From assembly GCF_004210375.1 (NCBI RefSeq), contig NC_134834.1:145299009-145363008 (forward strand): DNA of 64,000 bases. The letters are read 5' to 3'. Numbering within the stretch: position 1 is the stretch's first letter; every line of letters starts with the position of its first letter. Under the pieces are notes generated by a model. The model made no database searches. It was not told the DNA's origin and was given only the letters and a program-made list of their open reading frames with translations. Source of the stretch: Tachypleus tridentatus. Taxonomy: Eukaryota > Arthropoda > Merostomata > Xiphosura > Limulidae. This document shows, piece after piece, positions 35,055 to 49,093 of this stretch. The position numbers and the translations under genes are program-made.

Positions 35055-37588
35055 CTGTCACTAGGCAGCCGCAGGAACTGACTGAGATTTGAAGACCTCT
35101 CTAACCACAAATAAGGAAAATCGAAGTAACATTTTTCTTTTGGACATGTTCAAAACAACTTAGGCGAGTTTTTATTTTATTTATTATTTTTAACTATATA
35201 AGCTTCTAACAAATTTTGTTTTTCTGTGGTTTTAAAACGCAACGCAATAAGCACAAAGTTATATAATTTAAACAGTTTCAGAACTGTTACAGCGTTACTT
35301 CGTATCAAAATAAATCTAGGCTGTAACAATGTCTATAGATATAATGTACTAGTTTTTTGACTCTGGAAATATAGTTCTGTATATATTCTTGAAAATATTA
35401 TGTTAACAAAATTTAATACTCTATTAAACAATAGTAACAGCATAGTAGTTTAGTGCTAATAGTCGTATTAGAAGTAGGATATTTAATTTCAAAAACTAAG
35501 CAACATTAAATTTTTCTTTTTAAACTAATGCGCATTATAACCAACAGATGACACAACTATATGATACGAGAAAATTCCACTTCGAGTTCTTGCACAGCAT
35601 AAATTGATGAGAGTAATCAGGAGATATTGTTTACTGTATTCCCGCTGCTCCTTTTCGAGATTACATGAGTTTATTTTGGATGACGTTAAATTTCACTTTC
35701 CAAAACTCGGAAAATCCTTCTCAGATCCAGAATGAACAACGATCTGGATCGTATTTTGTGGGGTAGATAAATTGAAGTGACTTAAATTAAGACGTCTTTA
35801 GTTCTCTTACATTCTTCATTTTTGCTCGTATAAATGATTTAACAAGTTTATAGGGTTAATTTCTCTATTTAACCCTGAAGGACAATGAAAAACGAAGTAA
35901 TGCTTTTCTGTTAAAATCAAGTTCCAAATCTCACCATTCGATTAGTATGGTAGTAAACTATCACATAATAACGTTACCCACAGCTTAAAGAACAGGCATA
36001 ACAGTTAATGGATTGAAAACCAACCGCAGATTAATATCAGAACACTAAACAATAGGTTAGACGAGTGATTAATGATCATTAAGTGTCGAAATCAATTCTA
36101 CTACAGAGTTCAGTTAGTTATGTTAAGTAGGCTTACGTCTTTAATAATGCAAATATAATTAGGTCTCCAATACCCATAAAAATGTGGTAAGACCTTGAAG
36201 TGTTCCAGCGCGCGTTTTACCATTGTTAGACAAAAACGTCATAGAATAGTGGTTGACAAAATTAAGGCTATTAAAACACTGCTTTTACAATCCAACTGAT
36301 TTAATGTTCTGTATTTACAAAATATATTAAGATAAACATAAAGCAAGCTGGCTTAGTTTAGCTTACTGTTTATCTACTACGTAATTAATCCTGCAATAAG
36401 GTTTTAACACGTAAGCAAATTGTTAGGCCTTACCAGTTAGCTTTTTCTTCTGTGTAACTTCAGAATGTGGAAAAAATTAAATAAAAAAAATTCGAAAAGA
36501 GCTAAAGAAGGGTTTAAAAAAAACAAACGGAATAAAAATTGTGTGTGATTAACATTTTTAGAACAGATGAATTACGATTAAATAGAAATTAAGACGTTGT
36601 TACGTCTGGCAAGAATTAGATTTTAATAGTTGTACATCTATAAACTTAACTGTTTTGTGATTCACTTTTGTTTTAATTCTTCCTCTCTCATTTGATCGAA
36701 GTATCAGATAAAGTTGAAACACAATAGGAAGATTCTTCCCAGTAAAATAGACTGATAAGATATTTACATTGTTGGCAAATTGAAGTATTTTTCACACAGT
36801 GTGAAAAAAAGAAAGCTTTCATTTCACATTATTACATTTATTTTAAACATAATACATATTCAACTAGTTTACATAAATCAAAATAAAACATTATAAACCT
36901 TAAATTAACAACTGAGCAAGGAGTTGTTTAAATGATAGTGAGGATATGTTGATTTTTATTTATACATTTCGAACATTTATAAGAAGGAATAGTTTGTAAA
37001 GAAGTGTTCAGTGAACACATTACAAAATTTATAACTATAATAAATGACAAACAGGATATACTTATATTACTATACAATACACAAGATGACAAGTAACATA
37101 AAAGACAGTTGCTGGTAAAACTTCGAACTATACACAAAATATGGAATGAACATACTGAGTTTTGTTTTCTAGATTACTACCAAAAGTTCTTTCCAAGGTA
37201 TATTAAGGAGTTTCTACACACAGTAGAACGTTATTTGATGTGCAACTACATGTGGTAAAAATCACGCCACTTTATTACTGTAACACAGGTATATAATTAA
37301 TTACATTTCACAATCTTGCTTTATCGTATAACTCCTTTCTTATAGTTAAACTAATTTCAAAAATAAAAAATGCTAAACGATAAATAAAGATCAACATGCT
37401 GGAATAAATATAAAAATTAGTTTCTCTAAAAAGAAACAGTTATATAAACAAATAATTTCAGAACAAATTTGTTAAAGTTATTAAAAAGATCACAACAGTG
37501 ATAAATAAATAGTAAAATATAATTAAATACACAATATTTTGTTGTTTTTTTAAATAAACACTTCCAAGAAAATGGATCAGCCATTCTG
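35055..37588. other. Intergenic sequence downstream of GLUT gene
   Basis: AT-rich. No coding exon, RNA gene or repeat recognised on either strand. Its right end probably includes the GLUT 3' UTR. Confidence 0.4.
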
Positions 37589-37635
37589 TTTATTAATTTA
37601 AAAAGCTTATTTTCCTTATGTTACCGATGTTTATT
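37589..37635 (-). terminator. Candidate GLUT polyadenylation signals
   Basis: Two minus-strand AATAAA hexamers occur at 37635-37630 and 37594-37589, about 160 and 200 nt after the stop codon. In AT-rich DNA such hexamers are common by chance, so use of either is uncertain. Confidence 0.35.
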
Positions 37636-37794
37636 GCATGGAAGGAGTCTTCATCGTCGGAGATGACCGGCATGTTCACATCGACCAAAGCTCACTTACA
37701 CTTGCATGTTCAGTAACATTATTCATTTGAAACAAACCAGACTTTTTACACATCCATCCACACACACAAACTGGTTACCTAACATTAGTACATC

Positions 37795-40700
37795 TCACTG
37801 GTATGTTTTTTGTCTAAAGGTAGCAGTAATTTCTTCTATGGTTTTGTTCTTTGTTTCTGGAACTTTCTTGTAGGTGAAGAGAAAGAAGATAATCAGAAGT
37901 ACTGTGAATATGATGAAAGTGTAATCTCCAAGGATATTCTGCAAGATGAAAGCCAATGTTACCTTTACCCTGACATTTGTTGTGAATAGATCCACAACAA
38001 TCTCTATACAATCACCTTACAAACTAGTATTACACTACTTATTAAATAGTACATATTTTATTTTTTAAAAAGTTTAATGAGAAAAACAAAACTTAGGGAA
38101 TAGAAAATGTTTAGAAATATATATCATTAAAATGTGAACAATTTCAAACTACAGCAGTACTAAAACACAAGTTTTCTGTAAACGAATATTCAACAGGTTA
38201 ATACTGGCCAAGACTTATGGCATTTCAGAAAATTCAAATATTCTATGAAGCTTTTGTTGGTAGGAGTTGAATATTACAAATTTGTTACATTTTTAAATAT
38301 ATTACATAAAGTTTAAACTAACTTAGTTCAATGATGCAATAAACTTATGATTAATCTTACTGGAAAAAAAGGTCTCATACACAATGTATAGTGACTTACA
38401 ACTAGTGGTAGAAAACTAAGTCCTACAACAAAGTTGGCACTCCAGTTTACAGCTACAGCAATACTTGTAGCTATTGCTCTGGCACCTTGTCCAAATAACT
38501 CTCCCACCAGAAACCAGGGAATTGAACCTGCAGGAAATAGTAAAAATGCATTTGAATAACAACTAACAAGATGTCATAAATCAAGTTAAAGATTTGCTAA
38601 GCCTTAACTTATTTGTTATGCTTTACAATATTCAAAGAAAATTCCACAAAAGATTCAGGTATGAAAGTAACATTACAACATTATTGTTTGTTGTTGTACC
38701 AGAACAAAACTTGTTTTAACATAAGAAATTTAGTTTGTACAATAAAAAAAGTTATCAAATTCAAAAGGAATCACTATAAATAATTCCTTGTTAACTAAAG
38801 TGTAAGTAACATTTAAATGTTTACTGGTAATGATAAATGCAGATGTACAGTGAAAAAGAAAGAAACAATATATTATACAATACAATTTTCCTATCCAGTT
38901 TTCCTATTTTAACAAAGGAAATGCAGACATACCTGATCTGCTGAATATGAGAACAAAAATTCTGAATTAAGCACAATTAAATACTTATGATTATTACACA
39001 AATTAACGCCAGTTGTAAGGAACTGGAATCTAAGTTAAAGAAAACTTTTGTTTGTTTAGTAGTTGTGTTAAGTAAAAATAAAAGTGTGAGAAATATACAA
39101 ACATGGAAGCTAATTTAAAAGATTCTCTGGAAAACAGCTGACAGAAGCACACCAACTGGTTGTTATAAATAATTAGTTACACAAGAGAAACAAATCTTGT
39201 ATCTACATTAATGAAAGTGCTACTTGTTAACCATGAATGGTCTTTATCTTCCAATGAGGTACTACTATAATTTTACAAGGTACGAATGATACAGAAACGT
39301 GCTAGTTATTTCTTTCAAAATTACCTGGTCCAGTAGCAAACATCACCACAAACCCAATCACTAGAACAATACTCAAGTAAGACAACCAAGAAGCAGAGTC
39401 CTAGAAAAAGAAAAACAGTTGTATTCATTTACCTTTTTTTGAAAAATTAGGTTTGGTGAAGGAGTGTTTAGGATATACAATTAAGTAACAAGGAACAAAC
39501 ATCAACACAAGTTTATTTTACTTTCTCACTCCAATTCATAGCTAATATCATAAGTCAAAATAGACAAGTACCTTCTGTCAATACTTTAATTAAATTTGAA
39601 CTTTTTGAAGAAAAAAAAATACTTCCATACTATCTTACTCTCAACTCTAAAAAACGAATGATGAAATGATTCTCTGAGCATTTCATAAAATATTAGAAAA
39701 CAAAACCATGGTTATTGCAAAAATGTCAATGGCTTTAAAAAGGTCAGATTAAAAATCAGCCAACAACTAGTTAATCGTTTTCCTTATCTTTAGGTATCAC
39801 CTTAAAAATTAAACAGATGGTCAGCAAGAGAGTGATGACTGCCATCCCACCAAGACCAATAAGATGTAGTGTACGGCGACCAGCTCTCTCTATCAAAACT
39901 AGCGAGACTATGGTCATTAGTACATTGATAGTTCCCATAGCCATAGTTGCATATACAGCTGTTTGTTTGTTCAGCCCAGCACTTTCAAAAATTTGTGTTG
40001 AGAAGAAAATAACCTAGAACAGACAAATTTCACAAAATAAGTCATGTAATAACAGTTAATTCCAATGTGAAGAGACGTTTGTGAAGATATAGAAAGTCAA
40101 AGTATAATAAAACTTGTACTTTTCTTGTAGTGACAACAACAATATTTTTTATTAACTATTACACATTTAAAAAAAATATTTTAAAGTTATCCAATCCCTC
40201 TTCTTTCCTAATTGAAACTATTCAAACCCAAAACAACAGTTTACTTTAGACCTTAATGGTACTGGACACAAACTCAATAATGTTATAAAATAAAGATAAA
40301 TCATAAAACCACTGTTTCTATTGGAAAGAAAAATAAAAGTTTAAAACTATATTAATAACAGTAAAATTTCAAACTTAAAAGTAAAAAAACTGATATTACT
40401 AAACATAAGATAGTCATCACTAATATACTCACAGCATTGATACCAGACAGTTGCTGTGACAACATAACTATGATGGAGATTAACAGGGGAGTACGAAGCC
40501 AAGGATTAGTCCACATCTCACGCAGGGTAACCTGAAAAGTTGGTAAAAAAAATTTAAGGAATGCTATTAAACTAAATTATCTTTCAATTGGATCTCCACC
40601 ACCCTCATGAATCAGTATTAAATTATGGTCCTATACACAGTGAACAATATTTTCATACTTTAATTTTAGAAGACATGTACAAGTTTAATTCACAAGAGGA

Positions 40701-43700
40701 TAAACTTAAGTGACTAATTTAGGTTATTATTTTGTAGGATTACAACATACAGAAGTACATACATAAGACTTTATGACATGTTTACAAAACTTTTTTGGCT
40801 ATTAAATCTAGTTAATAAACAGTCAAGATTCATGTAGGCAAAAAAGATAGACACAGGGAACCAAATCTTACACCCACAGCAGCTAACGAAAGTAAATTTT
40901 CACTTAATGCAAAATTAAGTCTTTAATCAATGTCCCTCATTTGTTCTGATTTCTTGTACAAGTTTCATGATTTAGTATTTACCTTTGGGATTAATTTGGA
41001 TGCTTCATACTCTGTTTTCATTTCTTCCATTTCATCATGAACTTCAGGGGTTCCTCGAAGCCAAGTCAGAGCTATCAACAAAAACTAATATTACGATTGG
41101 AAGCATTCCTACAGTGTCACATTAACGACATGTAATCATACAGAACGACTGACAGAAGTCATTAATATTCATAGGAATTAAAGTAAAAATTGGAGGCTTA
41201 CAGAGCAGTAAATTCTTTACTGGTTACACCCTGGAAAACAAATTTTATTCAAAACCAACACTGCAGTTTGTTTTATCTAACTGTTTTATGTGTTACTTCT
41301 GGTTTATGAGCTTGTATTTGCATGTAATGTTTAACCCTTGAAAACATTGCAACTCAAAACGTCAGATTTGAATAGTCATTTTATGAAGCAAGATCATACG
41401 TTTTTCTTTTTCCTGTAAATATAGCTCATATTCTGACCACAAAAAACTTTTAGGTAAATAAAATTAACAGCAGCAGTTGTATAATAAACATATGGAATGA
41501 AGTTGAACACACAGCAAACACCCACATAATGTTTAAATTACAAACAGCTAAATATGTCAATACTTAACTTTTTTTTCCAAGTAACCCAACCCTATTAACA
41601 GATATACGTTATGAAGCCCAAAGTCTTAGATTAATTTAATCTAATACTGCCAAAAAGAATTTCAAATGCCATAGATATTGAGGATTTTCTCATTATATCT
41701 TAATCTATGTCCCCATAATAGTGTCTGTATGAAGTTATCTTCTAAATTTACTTAATTTGAAGTCTGAGATTCTAAAACAGAAATATCTTTTAAAAGTCTT
41801 ACTGTACCTTTTTGTGCAGCAACATCTTTACCCTGATAGATCAGAATATATCTAGGAGACTCAGGGCAGAGGGGCATTGTTGCCAACATAAAAAATGCAG
41901 GAACAACAGTTATTCCTAAGGAACAAATTGGCAAATTAAAGAGAAGAATTAATCAATCTTTTCTGAAAAATACTAAACCATCATACAAGAACATTAAGGT
42001 CTTCAAATACTAGTTTAGTTTAGGAAGGTTCCACTGTATCAATCATGTCTCTTGACTTCCCTACTTTTAACAATTTCTTTAAATTTTACTTTGGATGTAC
42101 TAATTTTGTAATTAACAGTTTACTTTTGAAATGAACAGAAAGTGTACTAAATAGTCCAACAAGTAACTTAGCATTAAGTATGGCTAATATGGCAAGGCTA
42201 CATTATTTCCTGGTTCATGTTAGAAGAACTCACCAAACAAGAAGGGCCACAACTCCTTAGTTCCCAAAACTTGAGGGATTCCCAACACCTGGGACACAAG
42301 GATTGAAATGGTGATAACAAGCTGGTAGATTGTCCCTACTGCTCCACGAAGATGAACTGGGGACACTTCAGTCAAATACATGGGTGCTAGTCCTGCATTC
42401 AAACCTGTATCAAAAAGAGAACTTTGGTAAGTTTATATTTGGTACAGCATGTGAAATTAGAGAATGAGAAGTACTCAATGACTGAAAACTCCAAGCTACA
42501 AATTTTTTTTCCCCCTTTAATTTCTATATTCAAATTTTTCAATATCCCTTTTAGGGTCTTTGTCTTGCTGAAGCATTACATTTATTGATACAGTGCTGAA
42601 CACAGCATAATCTCTTCCTGATAAAGACAACCAAAAATAAGTATTAACTTTTGTATAAAAATACATGAGAATAATTCTTTTAGCAGGTTAAAATTCATTC
42701 CCAAATATAATCGTTTTATGTATCAAATGTTATCTGGTACAAACATTTAAATTTGAAAAAGTTCTACCAGAAATGTCTCAATTACTTAACCATGTATTAA
42801 AGAAACAAATTAAAGTTGAAAGAAAATTAAACTCGCTTACCAGAGTTGATACCGATGAAAAACCGTCCCATAATTAACATTTCATAAGATCGAGCCATCT
42901 TAGAAAAGCCCATTAGGCCTGCAGCTATGAAAACAAAAACGTTGTTTGCCAACAGACCACCTTTTCTTCCTAACTTCTCACCTACGTAAGCAGTTGACAA
43001 AGCTCCTACCATTCCTCCAATGCAGAAGATGGACACCATGATGGAGTAAATAATGGTTACCGTTTGTTTTCCTGGTTCCTCATTAAATCGTTCCCAATAC
43101 GAATTTTTGATAAAGTCCATTATCAACTGTTTGGAGAAGAAAAATACTGGTGTGCATTAAAAAAAATTAAATAACCACAAACTATTACTGATCTTCAATA
43201 ACAAAGCTATAAATTAAGTTGTCATCGGTGATAAACTTATGAAATTCAGGTCAGAGCCACGAAAAGTTTAAAAGATTGCACTATTAGTTTGGTTTGTTTT
43301 GAATTTTGCGCAAGGCTATACGAGGGCTATCTGCGCTAGCCGTCCCTAACTTAACAGTGTAAGACAAGAGGAAATGCAGCTAGTCATCATCACCAACTGC
43401 TAACTCTTGAGCTACTTATTATCAATGAATAGTGGAATTGACCGTTACATTATAACGCCCCCACGGCTGAAAGGGCGAGCATGTTTGGCGTGACAGGGAA
43501 TTGAACCCGCGACCCTCGGATTACGAGTCGAGTGCCTTAACTACCTGGCCATACTAGACCCCCTATTAGTTAAAAAAAAAATACTACAAAAATCATCTCA
43601 TACTGGATAGCAAATTAGTTGAATTCATAAACTGGTTATTTATACTGATAAGCAAGATATAGATATTTTAAATTTTCGTACCCCTCTTCCCACCTACAAC

Positions 43701-46247
43701 ATACTTGCCATTGGCCAAGTTAAGCTACTTAACACAGCAGAAATAAAATTATTACAAGTTTGGCAATACAAGCAAACGAAACCTTATAGCCAAACAAAAA
43801 CCACTTTGTATTTTCTTAACCCGAAAGCGGCCTTTAGATTGTTCACTCTCTTTATACAAAGTTGATAAAATGAATTGATTATACGTTCATTTCACAACAC
43901 ACAATCCTTAATCTTAACTCATAAAACCAGTGTACTGTTACGTTGAAACATTATTTCGCATGTTTGTTTTGTTGTTTTTTTTAATTTTCGATTTCTACAG
44001 CGGTTTTCCTCGCACATTTCTTCTGGCATACAATAGGAGGCTTCTTATCGTTGTTTTATTATTATTATTATTATTATATCAAGAGTATTAGTTACATTAA
44101 AGAATAATTTGAGGTACGAGTACTTTAACTCACCATACAGAACCCTAAACTGATGTAGGCGTGCAATTAATGACATTGCTTCAAATTTATTATTTGATAT
44201 TATACAGTTGTGTAATTACTACATTAAGTTATTTTACCCAAATGTAATATTTGCCGCAGAGGTATAACACATTTTGATTCGCAGTAGACTATAGTTTCGT
44301 CTACTTCAGGTGAGCCAACGTTGCTTAGGTAAGTAAACAAAGAAAAAAAGGCTCGTAATACAGTTACTATAACAGGTAGTATGCTTTGGTAATTCTTAAA
44401 TACAATGTCAAATCATTTACATAACCTAATTAGTTTATATTCCTATGTACGGAGTTAAAAGTGTAACGCATTTGTTATACATTTATTTTAAATATCTGTT
44501 TCAGTTTAATATATATTAAAGAGTAATACAAATTATATTAAGTGTGTACTGCGCAAGTCCCGCATGTTCTCTGAATTTGTAGAAGATTAATGAGAGTAAG
44601 AAACACTAATACATGTTTTACGAAAACACTAGAGTATCTTATCTTTGAATATTGTTGCCAAGTGAATTTAAGAATCTCGCCTAATTAATGAATACAAACT
44701 GTAGCTATCGCAAGATGCGAAGACACAAGAGTATTGTTAGTTATCTACAATTAGTACACCATAAGCCTCGTAAACTATAATTGTGATTAACACATTAAAA
44801 ACTAGAGAACTGAATCATGAACGTTTATAGATTTCGAATATTACCAACCGTTCAATATCAGAGAATTAACTTCGGAAGTTAGATATATCTAATGACCGCA
44901 AAGAAACTATCTTCTTCTGTGAAAAGTAAGCTTGTAAAATGCGTTTAGCCAAACAAAAAGAGTTAGCTAGTTACATCCTCAAGTGAATTAACTGCACGTG
45001 TGTGTTAACATAGAATTGATTCATTCTCCGTGAAGCGTCAAAGATTCGGCTCCAGATCAGATAAAAGACCAAGATTGTTTATAAGTTGTTTTTTAAATTA
45101 TTGTGCATAAATCATTTGTAATAACATTTATTACACATTGTATTGTTGTTTGTATATTAATATATTTGAGCTAAGAATGAAAATTATTTGTACCAATCTT
45201 ATTAGCAAATAATACATTTAATACTTAACACTTAATTAACTTTAAATTCAAATTCCAGTTTATGTTAAATCGTAGATTCGTACGAGATAAACTACAGTAC
45301 GTTACAAAGAGGGATTAAAAATTAAATACATCATTTAAATCTAATAGGCCCAAGTATATCTCTTTGGTTTAATTGACCCAATATTTACGAATAAACCTTG
45401 AATAGATAGTATGGCAATCAAAGAATGTGTTAGGCCTCTACCTCAAATAACTGAACCTTTGATTAAAATAAATCTAAGGTAAGAATAATTGTTAAGCATT
45501 ATGTATACACATGATTTTTTTGTCTTCACAATAAGAAAGAACATCTTCATAATATATGGATAACTTTTGTTTGCATTAAAAAGTTTAATTAAAAACGTAC
45601 ATCTTGGGGAGCATTAACTACACCAGTATTGTAACCATGTTGAAACGACGAGCCTAGGGCTGCAGCAGCTATGGCAAACACCAATTGTCGAGTCAAACCC
45701 TAGTGAGAAAAAGGAAAATTATTTTTGTCCTTCTATAAAATATCATAATTTGCACTTTTAATCTTTACACATGATTTCTGTAATAATAACATTAATACTA
45801 TAAACAAGCACAGTTAAGTGCCTTTTATTATTATTATTATTATTATAGGTATCAATATCAAATATTCCTAACTTATTTTCGGAAAAGTAAGATAGGTAAC
45901 AATAATCAAGTCCCTGTTGATGAATTTATGTATCTTTGCGCAAATTTAATTTAAAAAAACTCATTTCTAATAACAAGTCGATTTCGTTATATAAATAATC
46001 AATAGATAAGAATGTCGTAAGCAAGCGTTTGACAGGAATTTAAACAGAAATAAGTAAAATTAAAAGCAGTAATATTCTGATACCGTATGGTTAAGCAAAG
46101 TTTATTTTAGGCATCATACGTGTTCATAACGTTTGTTGTTTTTTAATATAAAGGATCAAATAAGTTACTTTGAACTGTGCAAAACTGTAACCTCAAGCAA
46201 GCTTGCTAGAAGTTAGAACTACTTACTGGTCGTCGTATGTACGGCAT
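37795..46247 (-). CDS. Glut1: Facilitative glucose transporter, class I GLUT (SLC2A), complete
   Basis: A 12-TM major facilitator carrying glucose down its gradient across the plasma membrane. The eleven coding exons are 46247-46227, 45699-45601, 43126-42841, 42404-42234, 41915-41808, 41071-40983, 40531-40433, 40013-39801, 39400-39325, 38527-38400 and 37938-37795. All have GT-AG borders and matching phases; the total is 1,434 nt, 477 aa plus stop (human GLUT1 is 492). Family marks in order: [14 protein letters not shown] in TM1; GEKLGRKGG after TM2; [30 protein letters not shown] (QLS motif of class I, hexose selectivity) in TM7; ERAGRRT; GPGSIPW with the cytochalasin-site Trp; [14 protein letters not shown] at the C-terminus. 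Exon 5 is spliced at AAAAAG|GTACAG, because only this gives AAQKALTWLRG. Exon 1 encodes just MPYIRRP. The usual extracellular NXT glycosylation site is not evident. Expression control cannot be read. Confidence 0.95.
43290..43562 (-). mobile_element. SINE family A copy in GLUT intron 2, 9-bp TSD
   Basis: Complete, from 'ggtttgttttgaattttgcg' to the head 'cctggccatactagaccc'. CTATTAGTT repeats at 43281-43289 and 43563-43571. It lies in the same-sense orientation as the host transcript, 164 nt from the exon 3 acceptor, which it does not disturb. Confidence 0.94.
44057..44077. repeat. (TTA)n microsatellite in GLUT intron 2
   Basis: About seven ATT/TTA units. A similar run lies in intron 1 at 45824-45847. 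Confidence 0.9.
45824..45847. repeat. (TTA)n microsatellite in GLUT intron 1
   Basis: About eight uninterrupted TTA units, 125 nt upstream of the exon 2 acceptor. Confidence 0.92.
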
Positions 46248-48839
46248 TTCGTTTCTCGAGCAATGTGGGTGTCGACGCTTATTTCAATATTTGACAATTT
46301 ACTGTGGAAGTCTTTTGAATGTGGATAAAGTAACCCTAAGACTGGCAACTTCTATTTAAGTAGTATTCAGCAAATACTGTGTATTGAAACAACCTAGAAC
46401 ATTTAGGTAAACACTGGCTTTTATAAACAAAGATCTCTCCAAGTCAGCTCTTACTACTCGAATTCGTTGGAGCGTCAATCCTGGTAAGAATATACACCGG
46501 CATCTAAAATAACCACGCATGGGCAATAGAGTTGAAAGATGCTCACGTCATCACCACGCCTTCAAACGTCACCAAAACAAGAACACGCCGATTTCGCAAA
46601 TGTTAATTTCTTTGTGGACACTAAAACCATAGCAAATAGAGTTAAAAGATTACATTGAAGAGTTATATTTCGAAATGCTAAATATGCAATGTTAATGAAA
46701 AGAAGAAATTAAGAACTGTCTTCTAGACGTACAAATTCGTCGAGATAAAAAGGGACATCTTTTATTTGCAAAAAAAATGTTTTGAATTAAAAAATATATT
46801 TCAGTCTTTCCCTTCGGCCTATAAAATAGACGTGTGCATCCCGATACAACTACTTCATTCGTTTAAGTTAGTGAAAACTTAAGTACAGGTTAAATCCACA
46901 CAAAAAAGTTACAGAAGGTTTTACTGGTTCTATAAAGTAACTTGTTTTTTTAATATACAACGTTACACTTTGGGTTATGTGTTCATCATAAAATTACTTT
47001 ATAAAAAGGCCACCTAGTTACTTGACTAACTTTACAGCTAACATTTTCGTATTGTTAATTTTAACACGAGAGTTTGACAGAACAAAATACTTATTTTCCT
47101 TTAAACCATTACCAGTTTTTTTCAATAATGTGAACATGTACGTGTTAAACAGTTGGTTTATCTTAGCAGTTTGAATGGGCATTTTACCCAGAAGTATCCA
47201 AGATAATTATTTACGGATCAGTGATACAAATTCCGCTGTGTAATATCTGTATTTTATTTCTTTGACAGGATGTAGGGAGATCAAAAGAAACGCGAAATAC
47301 GGGCTCTTTATAAAGCAGGTTTTTCAAGATCACTGCATAACAGTAAGTAGCCAATGCTTCTGTGTCAGTAAAGTTAGTAAATTAATACGCTTGAAGTTTA
47401 AGGTATAAAGAAAATAATATTTAGCTCAATAACAGTTCAATAAGTATTGGAGATAATGAAGTAAACAATCGATTTAAAACAAAATTTAAAATCGCCATTG
47501 CTGTTGAAGTAAACACGAACAGCCATCATGATTATGCCTACGCTAAGAAAGTTTGGCATAATGCCAACACTAGTAGATCAGGCTTTCGTCATTGAAACCA
47601 TGGGAACGTGATATTGATCAGTTTTGAGCACAATGCCAAGGTGACCTTTAAGACACACCTCCCAAAATATTATTTATTGTAATTTGAAGTTTATTTTACA
47701 GAACATCGAAGGCCAAACAAATGTTTCACAGAATTTACGTATTATATCAAAACGTTTTGTTGGTGTTTGTACTACTAATTACAAAAATGGAATAACTTTA
47801 TATAATGTGAAAGGAAACCAATCTGTTGCTTGATCGACCGTTCCCACTTGCAGTATAAACTAGAAGGCTTTAATTATAACAGAATACTGTTAACTTTATT
47901 ATTTAATTCAACACTCACACTAGAGAACCGATTCGGTGATCATTCACAAATTAAGTGATTTATCAAATAGTTCGGCCGTCAAGGTTCACCTATTTACACT
48001 AAAGACAACTACAAATATTTATTAGTAGCAAAATTATTATAAATTATATCAAGAGAAAGATGATTCATTTATAGTTAAGAGCACACGATAAACGTTGATG
48101 GAAAGCTACTGAACATGACAGAGAAAGATATATTAGTTTACGGATGGGAAGCCAATTCAAGCCACTGAAAGCAGTACTGTATTAGCAGTGATATTAGTTA
48201 ACTTTTGTTACAAATGGAGTAGTTATCTCGATACAAACCACTAGTTAGGCCTTTCTTGGGATGCCGTGTTGTTTTGGTCACTTTAATCAAGAGAAAGATA
48301 TCGAATTGGATCTTTGAAGAGGAATTGGGAGTTACTAGGTTTACGTTACTTTAGAGGGATAACTTAAAATAATTTATCTTTAAAGAAATAAGAGATGATC
48401 TTAAGGAATAAGATTATCCGGAGGATTAACAAAAAAAAAATCAGGTTTTCTTTATATTCTAGAGATAATGAGAGGAGATAACTCAATATTTGGAAAACAC
48501 GTGCTAAGGTTCAGTTAAGATTTGGAATGGGAGGCCATGGTAGTAGTGAAGGCTTGTACAAGAGTTTAGAAAAAGAATAAAAGTGAAAAGTAAAGGGCTG
48601 ATTTAAGCATAATTTTACTAATTGTGGACATGCAAAGATGGGTTTTAAAAGAAATAGTTTTTCGTTGTCCGTGGCTTATGTCATTGTGCAAACAAGGCGA
48701 TACCGAGTCGAATCTACATTTGTGATGTCATGTCGGAATGTAACAGGGTGTTAGTATGCAGCTGTTGAGCTAGTATTTTTTACAAACTTTAGAGAACAGA
48801 TTAAACACGTATATTAACACATGCTTTTGTTTCTTTGCT
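46248..48839. promoter_or_regulatory. Upstream region of GLUT gene, no motif assigned
   Basis: The 5' UTR and promoter of the GLUT gene should lie in the first part of this stretch. I can assign no TATA box or enhancer. The remainder is AT-rich with no recognised exon or repeat. Confidence 0.35.
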
Positions 48840-49093
48840 TTGAAATTTCGCGCAAAGCTACACGAAGGCTGTCTGCGATAACCATCCCTAATTTAGCAGG
48901 GTAAGACGAGACGGTAGGAAGCCAGTCACAATACACGAACTATTCAACTACTCTTACCAACGAATAGTGGGATTCACCATCACTTATAACGCCCCCACGG
49001 CTGAAAGAGCAGGCATGTTTGTTGCGATGGGAATTTGAGCCCGCGACCCTCAAATTACGAGTCGAGCGCCTTTACCATTTGGCTATGCCATTA
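48840..49093 (-). mobile_element. SINE family A copy, reverse orientation
   Basis: 'aaatttcgcgcaaagctaca' through 'gcccccacggctgaaagagc' to the head 'ccatttggctatgcc'. Moderately diverged. Confidence 0.88.

Noticed and set aside
41752-41807. Open frame extending GLUT exon 5 past KGTVRLLKD to a stop
   Set aside because: Splicing at AAG|GTACAG joins exactly to exon 6 and gives the expected KALTWLRG; the extension is intron.
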